Positions 44,210 to 53,154 of a DNA stretch of 64,000 bases are shown piece after piece (within the stretch, counting starts at the first letter, position 1; each line of letters opens with the position of its first letter). This DNA comes from CBDBZL01 sp965213545. Lineage in GTDB: Bacteria > Pseudomonadota > Alphaproteobacteria > Sphingomonadales > Sphingomonadaceae. Below the pieces are notes generated by a model. That model worked only from the letters and a program-made list of their open reading frames with translations, was not told the DNA's origin and made no database searches. Where the stretch lies: the NCBI GenBank assembly GCA_965213545.1, contig CBDBZL010000002.1, positions 496,001-560,000 on the forward strand, given 5' to 3'. The translations under genes were made by a program, and so were the position numbers.

Positions 44210-44799
44210 CCGGGAAGCTCGCTGCGATTGGCCACAGGCACTTGCGGGTCGTGCCGGTCGCCAAACCACATCCGCGACAGCAAGTTCTGCTTCTTCACCA
44301 GCGTATGATAGACCACGCCCGCCAGATGCAGCGCCACGAGCACCAGCAGCACCGTTGCGAACAGCACGTGGCCGGCATGCGGCGGAAGTTGTTCGAAAGT
44401 GGCGGGCAACCGCACTTGCTCACCGCCCAGGATGGGGAACAAACCGCCCAGCGCCGCCATGCCCATGCCGGTCGACAGCATGGCGAAGACGACCAGATAG
44501 AGCAGCCAGTGGTTGACCCTGGCGATCCAGCGCAGCGCGCCCTTCTCGTGCGGTGGCGGCGGCGCCTTGGTGACGATGCGGCTGACCAGACGCACCGCCA
44601 TCAGGACCAGAATGGTGATACCCGTTGCCATATGCAGGCGCAGCAGATCGGCTTTCTCGGGCCGGAAGTTGGGCACCGGTTCGAGCAGCAGCGCCCCCGC
44701 CGCAAGATTGCCCAGCACCAGCAGCGCCACCAGCCAGTGAATGGCGACCACGAGCGGGTGGTATCGCCTCACCCCTGTTGCCGAGCGTGCCGCCATCAT
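44206..44799 (-). CDS. cytochrome b561-type di-haem membrane protein
   Basis: A 197-residue protein matching the bacterial cytochrome b561 pattern: four hydrophobic helices with His residues in VVAIHWLVALLVLGN, LLRLHMATGITILVLMAVR, ARVNHWLLYLVVFAML and VLVALHLAGVVYHTLV. These could bind two b haems and pass electrons to quinone. It lies 6 bp after receptor 3 on the same strand and next to the GMC dehydrogenase, so it may be the electron acceptor for that enzyme. Confidence 0.85.
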   Translation of the reverse strand: MMAARSATGVRRYHPLVVAIHWLVALLVLGNLAAGALLLEPVPNFRPEKADLLRLHMATGITILVLMAVRLVSRIVTKAPPPPHEKGALRWIARVNHWLLYLVVFAMLSTGMGMAALGGLFPILGGEQVRLPATFEQLPPHAGHVLFATVLLVLVALHLAGVVYHTLVKKQNLLSRMWFGDRHDPQVPVANRSELPG

Positions 44800-44805
44800 C
44801 GCCTC

Positions 44806-47121
44806 CTAGAACCTGACATCGAGCTCTACGCCCCATTCGGCGGGGTCGCCGATACCGGCAAAGGCCGTGCCGTTGCCCTGTAGCGTGTCCTGCGCGTTGG
44901 TGAAATATTCCTCGTCCAGCACGTTGGTGCCGAACACCGACAGCTCGAACCGGTCCTGCGGATCGACATAGGTGGCCCTCAGGTTCAGCAGGTCGAACTT
45001 GGGCTGGATCTCGAGCGGGTCGGCCTCGAGCTGGTAGGAGACCTGCGAGCGGTAATTATAATCCGCGCGCAGCACCAGTTCGCCGCCACGGGTACCCAGG
45101 GGCTGCGCATATTGCACGCCCACTGCATAGGTCCATTCGGGCGTCAGCGGCAGCGGCGTGTCGCGCGTGATATTGGCCACCTGGTCCGACAACCGCTCAT
45201 AGGAGGCGTCGAGATAGCCCAGCGATGCATAATAGTTGAAGCGCGAGCCGATCCGCCCGTCCGCCTCCAGCTCGAAGCCGCGGATCTGTGCATCGCCCGC
45301 ATTGCGTGTGTCGAACAGTCCGCTGATGGGGGTGAACACCAGCAGCTGGATATCCGAATAGTCCGAATGGAACACTGCCGCGTTGAACCGCAGCCCGCGG
45401 TCGAACAGCAGCGCCTTGAAGCCCGCCTCGTAACTGGTCACCCGCTCGGGATCATAGGCCTCCACCATCCGATTGCTCGGCCGGCCGGTGAACCCGCCCG
45501 ATTTGAAGCCCTCGGCATAGCTTGTGTAGAGCGAGATGTCGGGCGTCAGCTCGAAATTGACCCCGACCTTGGGAGAGAACGCGTCGAACGTGTCTTCCAC
45601 CGTGGTGAAAGGCAGGGATACGCGCACCTGCCCGGGCGCCGGGATGACGAATGGCGGCAGGCGGGTGACCACCCGGTCGCGGTTGTCGAGCCTGGAAATG
45701 AACGACTGGGTCTTGGTTTCCTCGGTGTAGCGCGCACCGCCGAACACCTCGAGCGTATCGGTCAGCGCAAAGGACGCCTGGCCGAATACGGCGATCGATG
45801 ACACGTCGAGATAGATCCGGTTGGTCGAGCGCAGGCACCTGTTAACCAGGCGCGGCTGGTCGGTGCCGGTGCAGATCGAGATGCGGTTGTAGACGTCTTC
45901 CTGGAAATAATAGGCGCCGAGCAGGAAGTTGGCGCGATCGCCGATCTCGCCCGCCAGTTGCAGTTCCTGGCTGAACTGCTGCTGGTCGATCTCGTTGTTC
46001 GTGTCGTAAAACACGAAGCCGGTCGCATCGAAATCGTTGAAGGTCTGCTCCTTGTAGAGCCTGAACCCGGTGATCGAGCGCAGCAGCAGGCTGTCGCTCA
46101 GGTCGATGCTAACATTGGCCGAAGCGCCGGCATTATCGACATTGTTGATTGGCGGCGTCGAGGAGAAGTTTAGGCTGCGGTCGCTCGAACGGTCCGCACC
46201 TACGCCGACGGGAAACGGAACCCCGGTGGGCGAAACGCCGGGCAGGAAGAACGGGCGCCCAGGTGGCGGTATCGGCACGGTGATGCCCGATCTGGGATTG
46301 AACCCGCGTGACACCTGGTGCGAGGGCGAGCCGCGTCCGGCGGCGTAATCGAGCGAGAGATTGATCTCCACCGCGTCGCTGGGCTGCAACCGCAACCGCG
46401 CGCGGCCGCCATATTCCTCAACATCGCCGAACGTATCACCAGTATAGACATTCCTGCCGAAGCCGGTCTGGTGACGGGTGAACAAGGTGGCCCTTACCGC
46501 CGCGATATCGGACAAGGGGATATTGAGCGAGCCCGCAAGCTCGAACCGGTCGCGCGAGCCGTAGATCGCCCGCACCCGTCCCGACACGTCGCTGAAACTG
46601 GGTGCGCGGGTGATCACGCTGATCGCCCCGCCGATGGTGTTGCGGCCGAACAAGGTTCCCTGTGGTCCGCGAAGGACCTCGATCCGCTCGATATCGAGCA
46701 GGCCGATCGAAGAAGCCTGGAGCCGGGCGATATAGACCTCGTCGATATACACGCCCACCCCCGGGTCGACCGTGATCGAATTGTCCAGCTGCCCAACGCC
46801 GCGGATGAAGAACCCGCCGTCATCGCCGCCATTGGGGCCGGCGGTGACGGCCACGTTGGGCGCGAACAGCACCGCATCCGACAAGTTGCTGATCGAGCGT
46901 GCTTCCAGTTCGGCTTCGGTGAACGCGGTGATCGAGATCGGCACGTCCTGCAGGTTCTGCTCGCGGCGCTGCGCGGTAACGATGATTTCCGGTGCGCCGG
47001 TGGTTGCCGTCGGGGTGGGTTCGCCAAATTCGCTATCAGCTGGCTGAGCCAGCGCGGTGGCCATCGGCGTCACGGCAACGAAAGCCAGCAGCCCTCCAGC
47101 GATGAGTTTCGAACGTAACAT
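44806..47121 (-). CDS. TonB-dependent outer-membrane receptor 3
   Basis: A 771-residue receptor: signal peptide about 1-26, TonB-box-like PEIIVTAQRRE near 44, plug with FFIRGVGQLDNSITVDPG and IEVLRGPQGTLFGRNTIGG, and a barrel with the final residue Phe. It is a close relative of receptor 2. It lies 42 bp downstream of the second NmrA-type gene and 6 bp upstream of cytochrome b561. The ligand is unknown. Confidence 0.9.
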   Translation of the reverse strand: MLRSKLIAGGLLAFVAVTPMATALAQPADSEFGEPTPTATTGAPEIIVTAQRREQNLQDVPISITAFTEAELEARSISNLSDAVLFAPNVAVTAGPNGGDDGGFFIRGVGQLDNSITVDPGVGVYIDEVYIARLQASSIGLLDIERIEVLRGPQGTLFGRNTIGGAISVITRAPSFSDVSGRVRAIYGSRDRFELAGSLNIPLSDIAAVRATLFTRHQTGFGRNVYTGDTFGDVEEYGGRARLRLQPSDAVEINLSLDYAAGRGSPSHQVSRGFNPRSGITVPIPPPGRPFFLPGVSPTGVPFPVGVGADRSSDRSLNFSSTPPINNVDNAGASANVSIDLSDSLLLRSITGFRLYKEQTFNDFDATGFVFYDTNNEIDQQQFSQELQLAGEIGDRANFLLGAYYFQEDVYNRISICTGTDQPRLVNRCLRSTNRIYLDVSSIAVFGQASFALTDTLEVFGGARYTEETKTQSFISRLDNRDRVVTRLPPFVIPAPGQVRVSLPFTTVEDTFDAFSPKVGVNFELTPDISLYTSYAEGFKSGGFTGRPSNRMVEAYDPERVTSYEAGFKALLFDRGLRFNAAVFHSDYSDIQLLVFTPISGLFDTRNAGDAQIRGFELEADGRIGSRFNYYASLGYLDASYERLSDQVANITRDTPLPLTPEWTYAVGVQYAQPLGTRGGELVLRADYNYRSQVSYQLEADPLEIQPKFDLLNLRATYVDPQDRFELSVFGTNVLDEEYFTNAQDTLQGNGTAFAGIGDPAEWGVELDVRF

Positions 47122-47163
47122 AACATCTCCCCCATTTTGTCATTTTATTTTGTACTCAATTGT

Positions 47164-48087
47164 TCAGGTAGGCTTTTTCAGGATCCCCGGTGTCGCCACT
47201 TTGACTGCTTGCTTGGCAGCCTCGCCGGTAAAGCGGTCGCGGTAGTCTGTTACGAAATTGCGCATCGTTCGCGCTGGGCGGCCAAGCTTCTGCTCGAGCG
47301 TATGCGTCATCGGAGCATTCTTGCCCCAGCGCGTCAGTGAATAGACGATGGTCATGAAGAAAAGCGTATCCCAGGTGACCCGCGGACCCACCCGGCGCCA
47401 GAAGGCAAACAGCGAAGGCGCGGGATAGGCAATCGGGCGTTCGAGGACCTGGGTGAAGATATCGGCCACTTCGTAGAAGTCGAGCTTTTGCGGTCCGGTG
47501 AGGATATAGGCCTGGTAGCGATGCGCGCCGGGCGCCTTCATCACTTCCATCGCCAGGTCGGCAACATCGCGCGAATCGATGAAGCTGGTGCGTCCGTTTC
47601 CGGCGGGAATGTAGACTTCATCGTGCTTGGCGATGTCGACCGCATGCGTGGTGATGTCACGGCACAAGTTCTGCGCGAAATAGGCCGAGCGCAGGATGGT
47701 GTAGGGCACCGCGCTCGCCTCGATCGCCCGCTCCACGGTATAGTGCGGCACGAACTTGGCGGTGTCGGCATTGGGCACCGAGATGTAAATGATGTGCTTG
47801 ACGCCGGCCTTGGTCGCCGCCTCCACGAAGGGCACCATCCAGGTCTTGGCGGTGCGCGGGTGCGGCAGCGGAAACAGCAGGAACAAGGTGGTGATACCAT
47901 CGAGCGTAGCGTCCCACGTCGATCGATCGGCGAAATCGAACCGGACATAAGGTATTTCAGGCCCGTAACTGCGCACGATCTTTTCGGGCGAATGCGCAGC
48001 AACGCGGTATTCAAGCTCGCTCTGCTTTGCCAGCAGGCGGACAAGCTCGGTCCCCACATTGCCGTTCGGTCCGGTCACCACGATCAT
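47164..48087 (-). CDS. NmrA-like/atypical SDR NAD(P)H-binding protein (paralogue 2)
   Basis: A 307-residue atypical SDR with the motif IVVTGPNGNVGTELVRLL at the N-terminus, IYISVPNADTAKF and TILRSAYFAQNL. The ATG at 48087 follows GGGAGAG, so the longer reading back to 48162 is rejected. It precedes receptor 3, echoing the NmrA-aldolase-receptor order at 35195-39599. The upstream 130 bp are AT-rich and probably hold its promoter. Confidence 0.8.
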   Translation of the reverse strand: MIVVTGPNGNVGTELVRLLAKQSELEYRVAAHSPEKIVRSYGPEIPYVRFDFADRSTWDATLDGITTLFLLFPLPHPRTAKTWMVPFVEAATKAGVKHIIYISVPNADTAKFVPHYTVERAIEASAVPYTILRSAYFAQNLCRDITTHAVDIAKHDEVYIPAGNGRTSFIDSRDVADLAMEVMKAPGAHRYQAYILTGPQKLDFYEVADIFTQVLERPIAYPAPSLFAFWRRVGPRVTWDTLFFMTIVYSLTRWGKNAPMTHTLEQKLGRPARTMRNFVTDYRDRFTGEAAKQAVKVATPGILKKPT

Positions 48088-48217
48088 GTCACTCTCCCCA
48101 CGACACCCGAAACAGCCTCCGCCCCAGTTTCTGTGGTCGGAAAAGGCTGCGTCACCCGACAAACAATTTCATAAGTAAAATACAGTAATCGCGCGTTATT
48201 GCCAGCGCGGGATTGCA

Positions 48218-49483
48218 TCACCCCTCCGGTCCGGTGGCGGGTGCCGCGGCGGCTTGCGGCGGCAGGCCGCCCGGTGCCGCCATCCGCATCGCCTGCACGA
48301 TGTTGAGCCGCAACATGTCGCGCGTGCCATCGCAGCTATAGCCGATCCACGCATCGGCGAGCAGCCTGGCCGCCGGATATTCCTGCGTGATGCCGTAACT
48401 GCCGAGCACCTCGACCGCCTTGCTTGCACATGAGATCGCGGTGTCCACCGCCATCGTCTTGGCGGCAGGCGCATACAGCATGGCCGCGCGCGGGTCGCCG
48501 CTATCGGCGGCCGCCGCGGCGCGCCACACCATCAGCCGCGCGGCCTCTACCTCCACCGCCATATCGGCAAGCTTGAGCGCCACCGCCTGGTGCTCGATGA
48601 TCGGCTGTCCCCAGCTTACCCGCTGCTGCGCATAGGCGAAGGCGACATCATGCGCCGCACGCGCCAGGCCGACATAGGTCGCCGCCAGTCCGGAGGCGAG
48701 ATAAGGCAGCACCCGGAAGAAGATCTGGCCCGCATCCGCGCCCTCGCCTCCCACCTGGCGATCCGCCGCAATGCGCACATCCTCGAGCACCACTTCGGCC
48801 TGAGTGGCGGTCGGCCAACCGGCGATGGCAGTGCGCGCCCCCACCGACAGACCCGGCGTATCGGCGGGGACGAAGAACATGGCCGTGCTTTCACGCGCGG
48901 GCTTGCTGGTGTCGGTGCGCGCCATGATGAAAAACGCGCGCGCGGCACCCGCATTGGTCGAGAAGCCGGACTTGGTTCCGTTGAGAATGAAGCTGTCGCC
49001 ATCGCGCCGCGCGGTGGCCTTGAGACCGATCGCCGGATCGGGCGACGGGCAGAAGCTGTCGGCGCCGGCCACATCGGCCTCGCTCGAGGCGCTGGCGAGC
49101 ACGAAGTCGGGCGTCGAGGCAATCTCAGGCAGCCAGTCGCGCACCTGTGCCGATGTCCCGCCGTTGAGGATGATGAGCGGCGCTGCGGCTGAAATGTTGC
49201 AATAGGTTGCCGCGAACCCGTGATCGGCGGCGGCGAATTCCTCCATCACCAGCGCATGATCGAGGCAACTTGCGCCGATGCCGCCGTGCTCCTCGGGAAT
49301 GAGCAGGCGCATGAACCCCAAACCCGCCGCTTCCTCGAACACAGGCCGAAGATGGTCCCAGGGCGAAACGTCGGGTCCGGCCCGGCGCACCGCCTCGGAC
49401 ACCGGAGCGATCCGGCGCCGCGCGAAGTCGCGGGCGGTTTGCTGCAGCATCAGCTGCTCTTGCGTCGGTTCGAACTGGATCAT
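48218..49483 (-). CDS. acyl-CoA dehydrogenase-family protein, Asp at catalytic position (paralogue 2)
   Basis: A 421-residue paralogue of the protein at 33975 (EQLMLQQTARDFARRRIAP; GFMRLLIPEEHGG). The usual catalytic Glu is replaced by D385 in SCDGTRDMLRLN, the same substitution as in its paralogue. A proline- and alanine-rich tail follows. The ATG at 49483 has GGGAG upstream. It is divergent from kynA; a shared role with tryptophan breakdown is possible but unproven. Confidence 0.83.
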   Translation of the reverse strand: MIQFEPTQEQLMLQQTARDFARRRIAPVSEAVRRAGPDVSPWDHLRPVFEEAAGLGFMRLLIPEEHGGIGASCLDHALVMEEFAAADHGFAATYCNISAAAPLIILNGGTSAQVRDWLPEIASTPDFVLASASSEADVAGADSFCPSPDPAIGLKATARRDGDSFILNGTKSGFSTNAGAARAFFIMARTDTSKPARESTAMFFVPADTPGLSVGARTAIAGWPTATQAEVVLEDVRIAADRQVGGEGADAGQIFFRVLPYLASGLAATYVGLARAAHDVAFAYAQQRVSWGQPIIEHQAVALKLADMAVEVEAARLMVWRAAAAADSGDPRAAMLYAPAAKTMAVDTAISCASKAVEVLGSYGITQEYPAARLLADAWIGYSCDGTRDMLRLNIVQAMRMAAPGGLPPQAAAAPATGPEG

Positions 49484-49693
49484 CTCGCGCACTCCCCTGC
49501 CTGTCGGCCGAAGGAGCGTAAGGCAGACGCCCCGCCCGGTCCCGGGCGAAACGCAGCACCTCGTTTCGGCCGGCATGCTAACCCACGGCGCCATGGGCTG
49601 TCCAGCGCGCTTCACTCGGACGCGTCCGGCCCACAATATGCGGGTTCGTGGACCGTCTTGCCCGGCGCCACCGGCCGGCCTAGCATTCCGGCG

Positions 49694-50482
49694 ATGAGCG
49701 AGACGACCTACGCCTCCTATCTGGATCTCGAACGGCTGCTCGCAGCGCAGCACCCGGTTTCGGACGCGCATGACGAAATGCTGTTCATCATCGTCCACCA
49801 GGCGAGCGAACTTTGGCTCAAGCTGTGCGTGCATGAACTCGAGCAAGCCCGCGCGCATATCGCCGCCGACGATCTGCGCCCGGCGTTCAAGATGCTCTCC
49901 CGCGTCGCGCGCGCCCAAGGTCAGCTTATCGCCAGCTGGGATGTGCTCTCCACCATGACCCCGCACGACTACTCCACCGTGCGACCGCACCTAGGCAATT
50001 CGTCCGGCTTCCAGTCCGCGCAATACCGGTTGATGGAGTTCATGCTCGGCGGACGAAACCCGGACATGGTGACCATGCACGAGGCGGTGCCCGATGTGGC
50101 AGCGGCCCTGCGTGAGGAGCTGGGGCGGGCGAGCATCTATGCCCAGACGATCAGCCTGCTCGCACGGCGTGGCTTCGCGATCCCTCAGCAAGTGCTGGAA
50201 CGCGATGTCCACGCGAACTGGGATCATTCGGCCGAGGTCGAGGCGGCATGGGCAGCGATCTACCGCGCGCCGCAGCAGCATTGGGACCTGTACGAACTGG
50301 CCGAGAAGCTGGTCGATCTGGAATATCATTTTCAGCGCTGGCGTTTCGGCCATCTCAAGACGGTGGAACGGATCATCGGCTTCAAGCGCGGCACCGGCGG
50401 CACACCGGGCGTTCCCTATCTGGCGAGCGTTCTTAAACAGGCGTTCTTCCCCGAATTGCTGAGCGTCAGGACTGCGTTGTGA
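49694..50482 (+). CDS. kynA: tryptophan 2,3-dioxygenase
   Basis: A 262-residue haem dioxygenase opening tryptophan to N-formylkynurenine. The distal histidine H35 (MLFIIVHQASELWLK) and the proximal haem ligand H220 (RFGHLKTVERIIGFKRGTGG) are present, and the GTGG loop that closes the active site is intact. Length matches short bacterial TDOs. The ATG at 49694 is preferred over an upstream in-frame extension. It is first of a three-gene operon with kynB and kynU, all overlapping. Confidence 0.93.
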   Translation: MSETTYASYLDLERLLAAQHPVSDAHDEMLFIIVHQASELWLKLCVHELEQARAHIAADDLRPAFKMLSRVARAQGQLIASWDVLSTMTPHDYSTVRPHLGNSSGFQSAQYRLMEFMLGGRNPDMVTMHEAVPDVAAALREELGRASIYAQTISLLARRGFAIPQQVLERDVHANWDHSAEVEAAWAAIYRAPQQHWDLYELAEKLVDLEYHFQRWRFGHLKTVERIIGFKRGTGGTPGVPYLASVLKQAFFPELLSVRTAL

Positions 50483-51177
50483 CCGCCGCTAGGATTGGCG
50501 AAGAGGAACGACGCGCAACGCCGGTCGCCGCGCGCGCACCGGCGCTGATCGAGGGGCGACAGGTGTGGGACATCTCGCAAGTGCTGCGTCCCGGTCTGCC
50601 GGTATGGCCGGGCGACACGCCGCTGGGGTTCGAGCAGACCTGGCGGATCGACGACGGCTCGCCGGTCAATGTCGGGCGGGTGACGCTTTCCACCCATTCG
50701 GGCTCGCATGCCGACGCGCCGCTGCATTATGCCGCCGGTGCCCCCGACACCGCCTCGCTCGCGCTGGACCCCTATCTGGGCGAATGTCTGGTGATCGACG
50801 CGCGCAAGATCGGTCCCATGCTCGAGCCGCATCACCTGCCATCGTTAGCAGGTGAACGGCGCGTCTTGCTTCGCACCTTCGCGGCCTTTCCGCATGATCG
50901 ATGGAACGCGCGCTGGACCTCGCTCGCTCCTACCACCATCGAGCGCTTGGCACAGCTTGGCGTGCAACTGATCGGCACCGACGCGCCTTCGCTGGACCCG
51001 CAGGACTCCAAGACCATGGATGCGCACAAGGCGGTGCTGGCGGCCGACATGCGGATATTGGAAGGACTGGTGCTCGATGGCGTGCCCGAGGGGCGCTATG
51101 AACTCATCGCCTTGCCACTGGCGATTGAGGGCGGCGATGCTGCGCCATGCCGCGCGATCTTGCGTGCGCTGGCATGA
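50479..51177 (+). CDS. kynB: kynurenine formamidase (arylformamidase)
   Basis: A 232-residue cyclase-family formamidase converting N-formylkynurenine to kynurenine and formate. The metal-binding signature is HSGSHADAPLHY (H73, H77, D79). It has a somewhat long N-terminus of about 25 residues before the conserved WDISQVL. The GTG start at 50479 overlaps the kynA stop and its end overlaps kynU. The tight operon fixes the role. Confidence 0.92.
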   Translation: MTAARIGEEERRATPVAARAPALIEGRQVWDISQVLRPGLPVWPGDTPLGFEQTWRIDDGSPVNVGRVTLSTHSGSHADAPLHYAAGAPDTASLALDPYLGECLVIDARKIGPMLEPHHLPSLAGERRVLLRTFAAFPHDRWNARWTSLAPTTIERLAQLGVQLIGTDAPSLDPQDSKTMDAHKAVLAADMRILEGLVLDGVPEGRYELIALPLAIEGGDAAPCRAILRALA

Positions 51178-52430
51178 CTGTGCTCGCTTGCAAAGCCCGC
51201 TCGCTCGACGCTGCCGATCCAATAGCCGATGCCCGCGCGCATTTCACCTTGCCCGTGGGTGTCATCTATCTCGACGGCAACTCGCTTGGCGCGTTGCCGA
51301 AAGCCACGCCGCAACGCCTGGCCGAGGTAATCCTGGGCGAGTGGGGCGAAGGGCTGATCCGCAGCTGGAACTCGGCGAGCGACGGCGGAGCGGGCTGGAT
51401 CGACCTGCCGCACCGCGTGGGAACCAAGATCGCACCGCTTATTGGAGCGCGGCCGTATGAGGTGATCGCGTGCGATTCCACCAGTATCAACCTGTACAAG
51501 CTGATTGCCGCTGCCCTTGCGCTTCAGCGATCCCGTGGGGCAGGCCACCGTCGCACCATACTCTCCGAAACCGGCAATTTCCCGACCGATCTGTACATGA
51601 TCGAGGGCCTGCAACGCCAGGGTCTGGCCGAGCGCCGGCTGGTCGACCGAAGCGAGCTTGTCAGCGCGCTGGACAAGAATGTCGCGCTGCTCCTGCTGAC
51701 CCATGCGCACTACAGGACGGGCCAATTGTTCGACATGGCAGCGGTGACCGGCGCGGCGCATGAAGCAGGAGCGCTTGTCCTGTGGGACTTGTCGCACAGC
51801 GTCGGCGCAATGCCGGTATCGCTGGACGCATGCCGGGCGGACCTTGCGGTGGGGTGCGGCTACAAGTTTCTCTGCGGCGGCCCGGGTGCGCCCGCCTTCG
51901 CCTTCGTTGCCGAGCGACATCACGCAGGGCTGGAGCAACCGCTGACCGGCTGGTTCGGACATGCCGCCCCCTTTGCCTTCATCGATGATTACGAGCCCGC
52001 GCCGGGCATCGACCGATTGCAATGCGGCACCCCCGGCGTGCTTGGACTTGCAGCGCTCGAAATGGGCGTGGACCTTATTGCTTCGATCGGGGTCGAGCGG
52101 TTGCGGGCCAAATCGCGGGCGCTGTCCGAGTTTTTCCGCGAATGCCTTGCTGCCGAAGGCGTGGAGCTCGAGCTTGTCAGTCCAAGCGATCCGCTGCACC
52201 GCTCCAGCCAGCTCTCCTATCGCCACCACGGCGCACATGCGTTGAGCCAAGCGATGATCGCGCGGGGTGTGATCGGAGACCATCGCGCGCCCGACATCCT
52301 ACGTTTCGGCTTTGCTCCGGCTTATCTGCGCTACGCAGATATTGCAGCGGCCGCCGGCCATCTGGCACAGGTGCTCCGCAGCGGCGAATGGCGGGACGAA
52401 GCTTTTAATGAGATGGTACGCGTCACATGA
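51174..52430 (+). CDS. kynU: kynureninase
   Basis: A 418-residue PLP enzyme cleaving kynurenine to anthranilate and alanine. The PLP lysine is K231 in GCGYKFLCGGPGAPAF, and the pyridine-N-binding Asp is D205 in LWDLSHSVGAMP. The N-terminal IYLDGNSLG motif is typical. The ATG at 51174 overlaps kynB by 4 bp. Its product is the substrate of the CoA ligase at 10390. Confidence 0.94.
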   Translation: MTVLACKARSLDAADPIADARAHFTLPVGVIYLDGNSLGALPKATPQRLAEVILGEWGEGLIRSWNSASDGGAGWIDLPHRVGTKIAPLIGARPYEVIACDSTSINLYKLIAAALALQRSRGAGHRRTILSETGNFPTDLYMIEGLQRQGLAERRLVDRSELVSALDKNVALLLLTHAHYRTGQLFDMAAVTGAAHEAGALVLWDLSHSVGAMPVSLDACRADLAVGCGYKFLCGGPGAPAFAFVAERHHAGLEQPLTGWFGHAAPFAFIDDYEPAPGIDRLQCGTPGVLGLAALEMGVDLIASIGVERLRAKSRALSEFFRECLAAEGVELELVSPSDPLHRSSQLSYRHHGAHALSQAMIARGVIGDHRAPDILRFGFAPAYLRYADIAAAAGHLAQVLRSGEWRDEAFNEMVRVT

Positions 52431-52706
52431 AGGCATTGCGAGGGGCTGGATGAACGCTTGCTGGTAGCCTGTCGCGCGCGCGCGCGTGATCGGGGTTGAT
52501 CGGACAACTAGCTGATAAAGGGAATCGGAGATGCTCATAAAAGGGTATCGGAAACCGGTTTACGTGGGGTACTTCCAGTGAGGAGTGCTTCTAGAATAGC
52601 TCGCGCGTGCCACTTTGGGTAGCCAGGGCGCATCATCCGGCTCAAGCGCTTACACCTTGCTCCCCCAACATGCTGTTACCCCTTCCTGCCCCCTCCTAGT
52701 TCAGAC
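52431..52706. other. intergenic gap between kynU and response regulator
   Basis: These 276 bp hold no convincing gene. A (CG)7 run lies at 52473-52486. No clear terminator hairpin with a T-run was seen. Confidence 0.5.
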
Positions 52707-53096
52707 CTAATCCAGGATGATATCGTCCTCGTCACCCCGGGCTGCCATTCGACCGATGGCATCGAGCAGTGCCGCCATTGCCACAGGTTTGACGATCACT
52801 TCATCAGCTCCTGCACCAAAGCATTGATCGCGCAGATCGATCGCGGTGTCGGCAGTAACCACAATGACCGGAAGATTGCTGCTGCCCGGTCGCGAACGCA
52901 ATTCGCGAATTGCGGTCAGCCCGTCCATCCCGGGCATCCGCAGGTCCATGAGCACGATGTCGAAAGCCTGCTCGCTGAGCATCCTGAGGCCTGTCTCAGC
53001 CTCCGGTGCCTCCTCCATCTCCGTGCCGACGACACGCAACATGTCCTTGACCACACGCCGGTTCATGGCGTCGTCCTCGACGAACAATACCCGCAT
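52707..53096 (-). CDS. single-domain response regulator
   Basis: A 129-residue CheY-like receiver without an output domain. The acidic pocket is FVEDD, the phospho-acceptor is D51 (VLMDLRMPG), and the switch Thr and Lys are in VVTADT and VIVKPV. The ATG at 53096 has AGGAG nine nt upstream; an in-frame TTG at 53105 is possible. It lies 58 bp after the histidine kinase gene and is probably its phospho-acceptor. It needs a downstream partner that is not in the window. Confidence 0.88.
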   Translation of the reverse strand: MRVLFVEDDAMNRRVVKDMLRVVGTEMEEAPEAETGLRMLSEQAFDIVLMDLRMPGMDGLTAIRELRSRPGSSNLPVIVVTADTAIDLRDQCFGAGADEVIVKPVAMAALLDAIGRMAARGDEDDIILD

Positions 53097-53154
53097 GTTA
53101 CTCAACTCCTATCCAATTGTTCGTATAAAGGTGAACTGGCAAGCCGAGCAGCGC

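Noticed and set aside
48088..48162. N-terminal extension of NmrA paralogue 2
   Set aside because: The ATG at 48087 begins exactly at the Rossmann strand and has a good ribosome site; the upstream residues are atypical.
49533..49548. CGCCCGG/CCGGGCG palindrome upstream of kynA as an operator
   Set aside because: Pure GC palindromes are frequent in this DNA, and it lies over 140 bp from the kynA start with no regulator nearby.
50479..51177. kynB and the 20000-20776 cyclase as redundant copies of one enzyme
   Set aside because: They share only the family signature. Length, motif context and operons differ, so separate functions are more likely.
52473..52486. (CG)7 run as a regulatory or Z-DNA element
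   Set aside because: Short low-complexity run in a GC-rich genome with no supporting structure around it.
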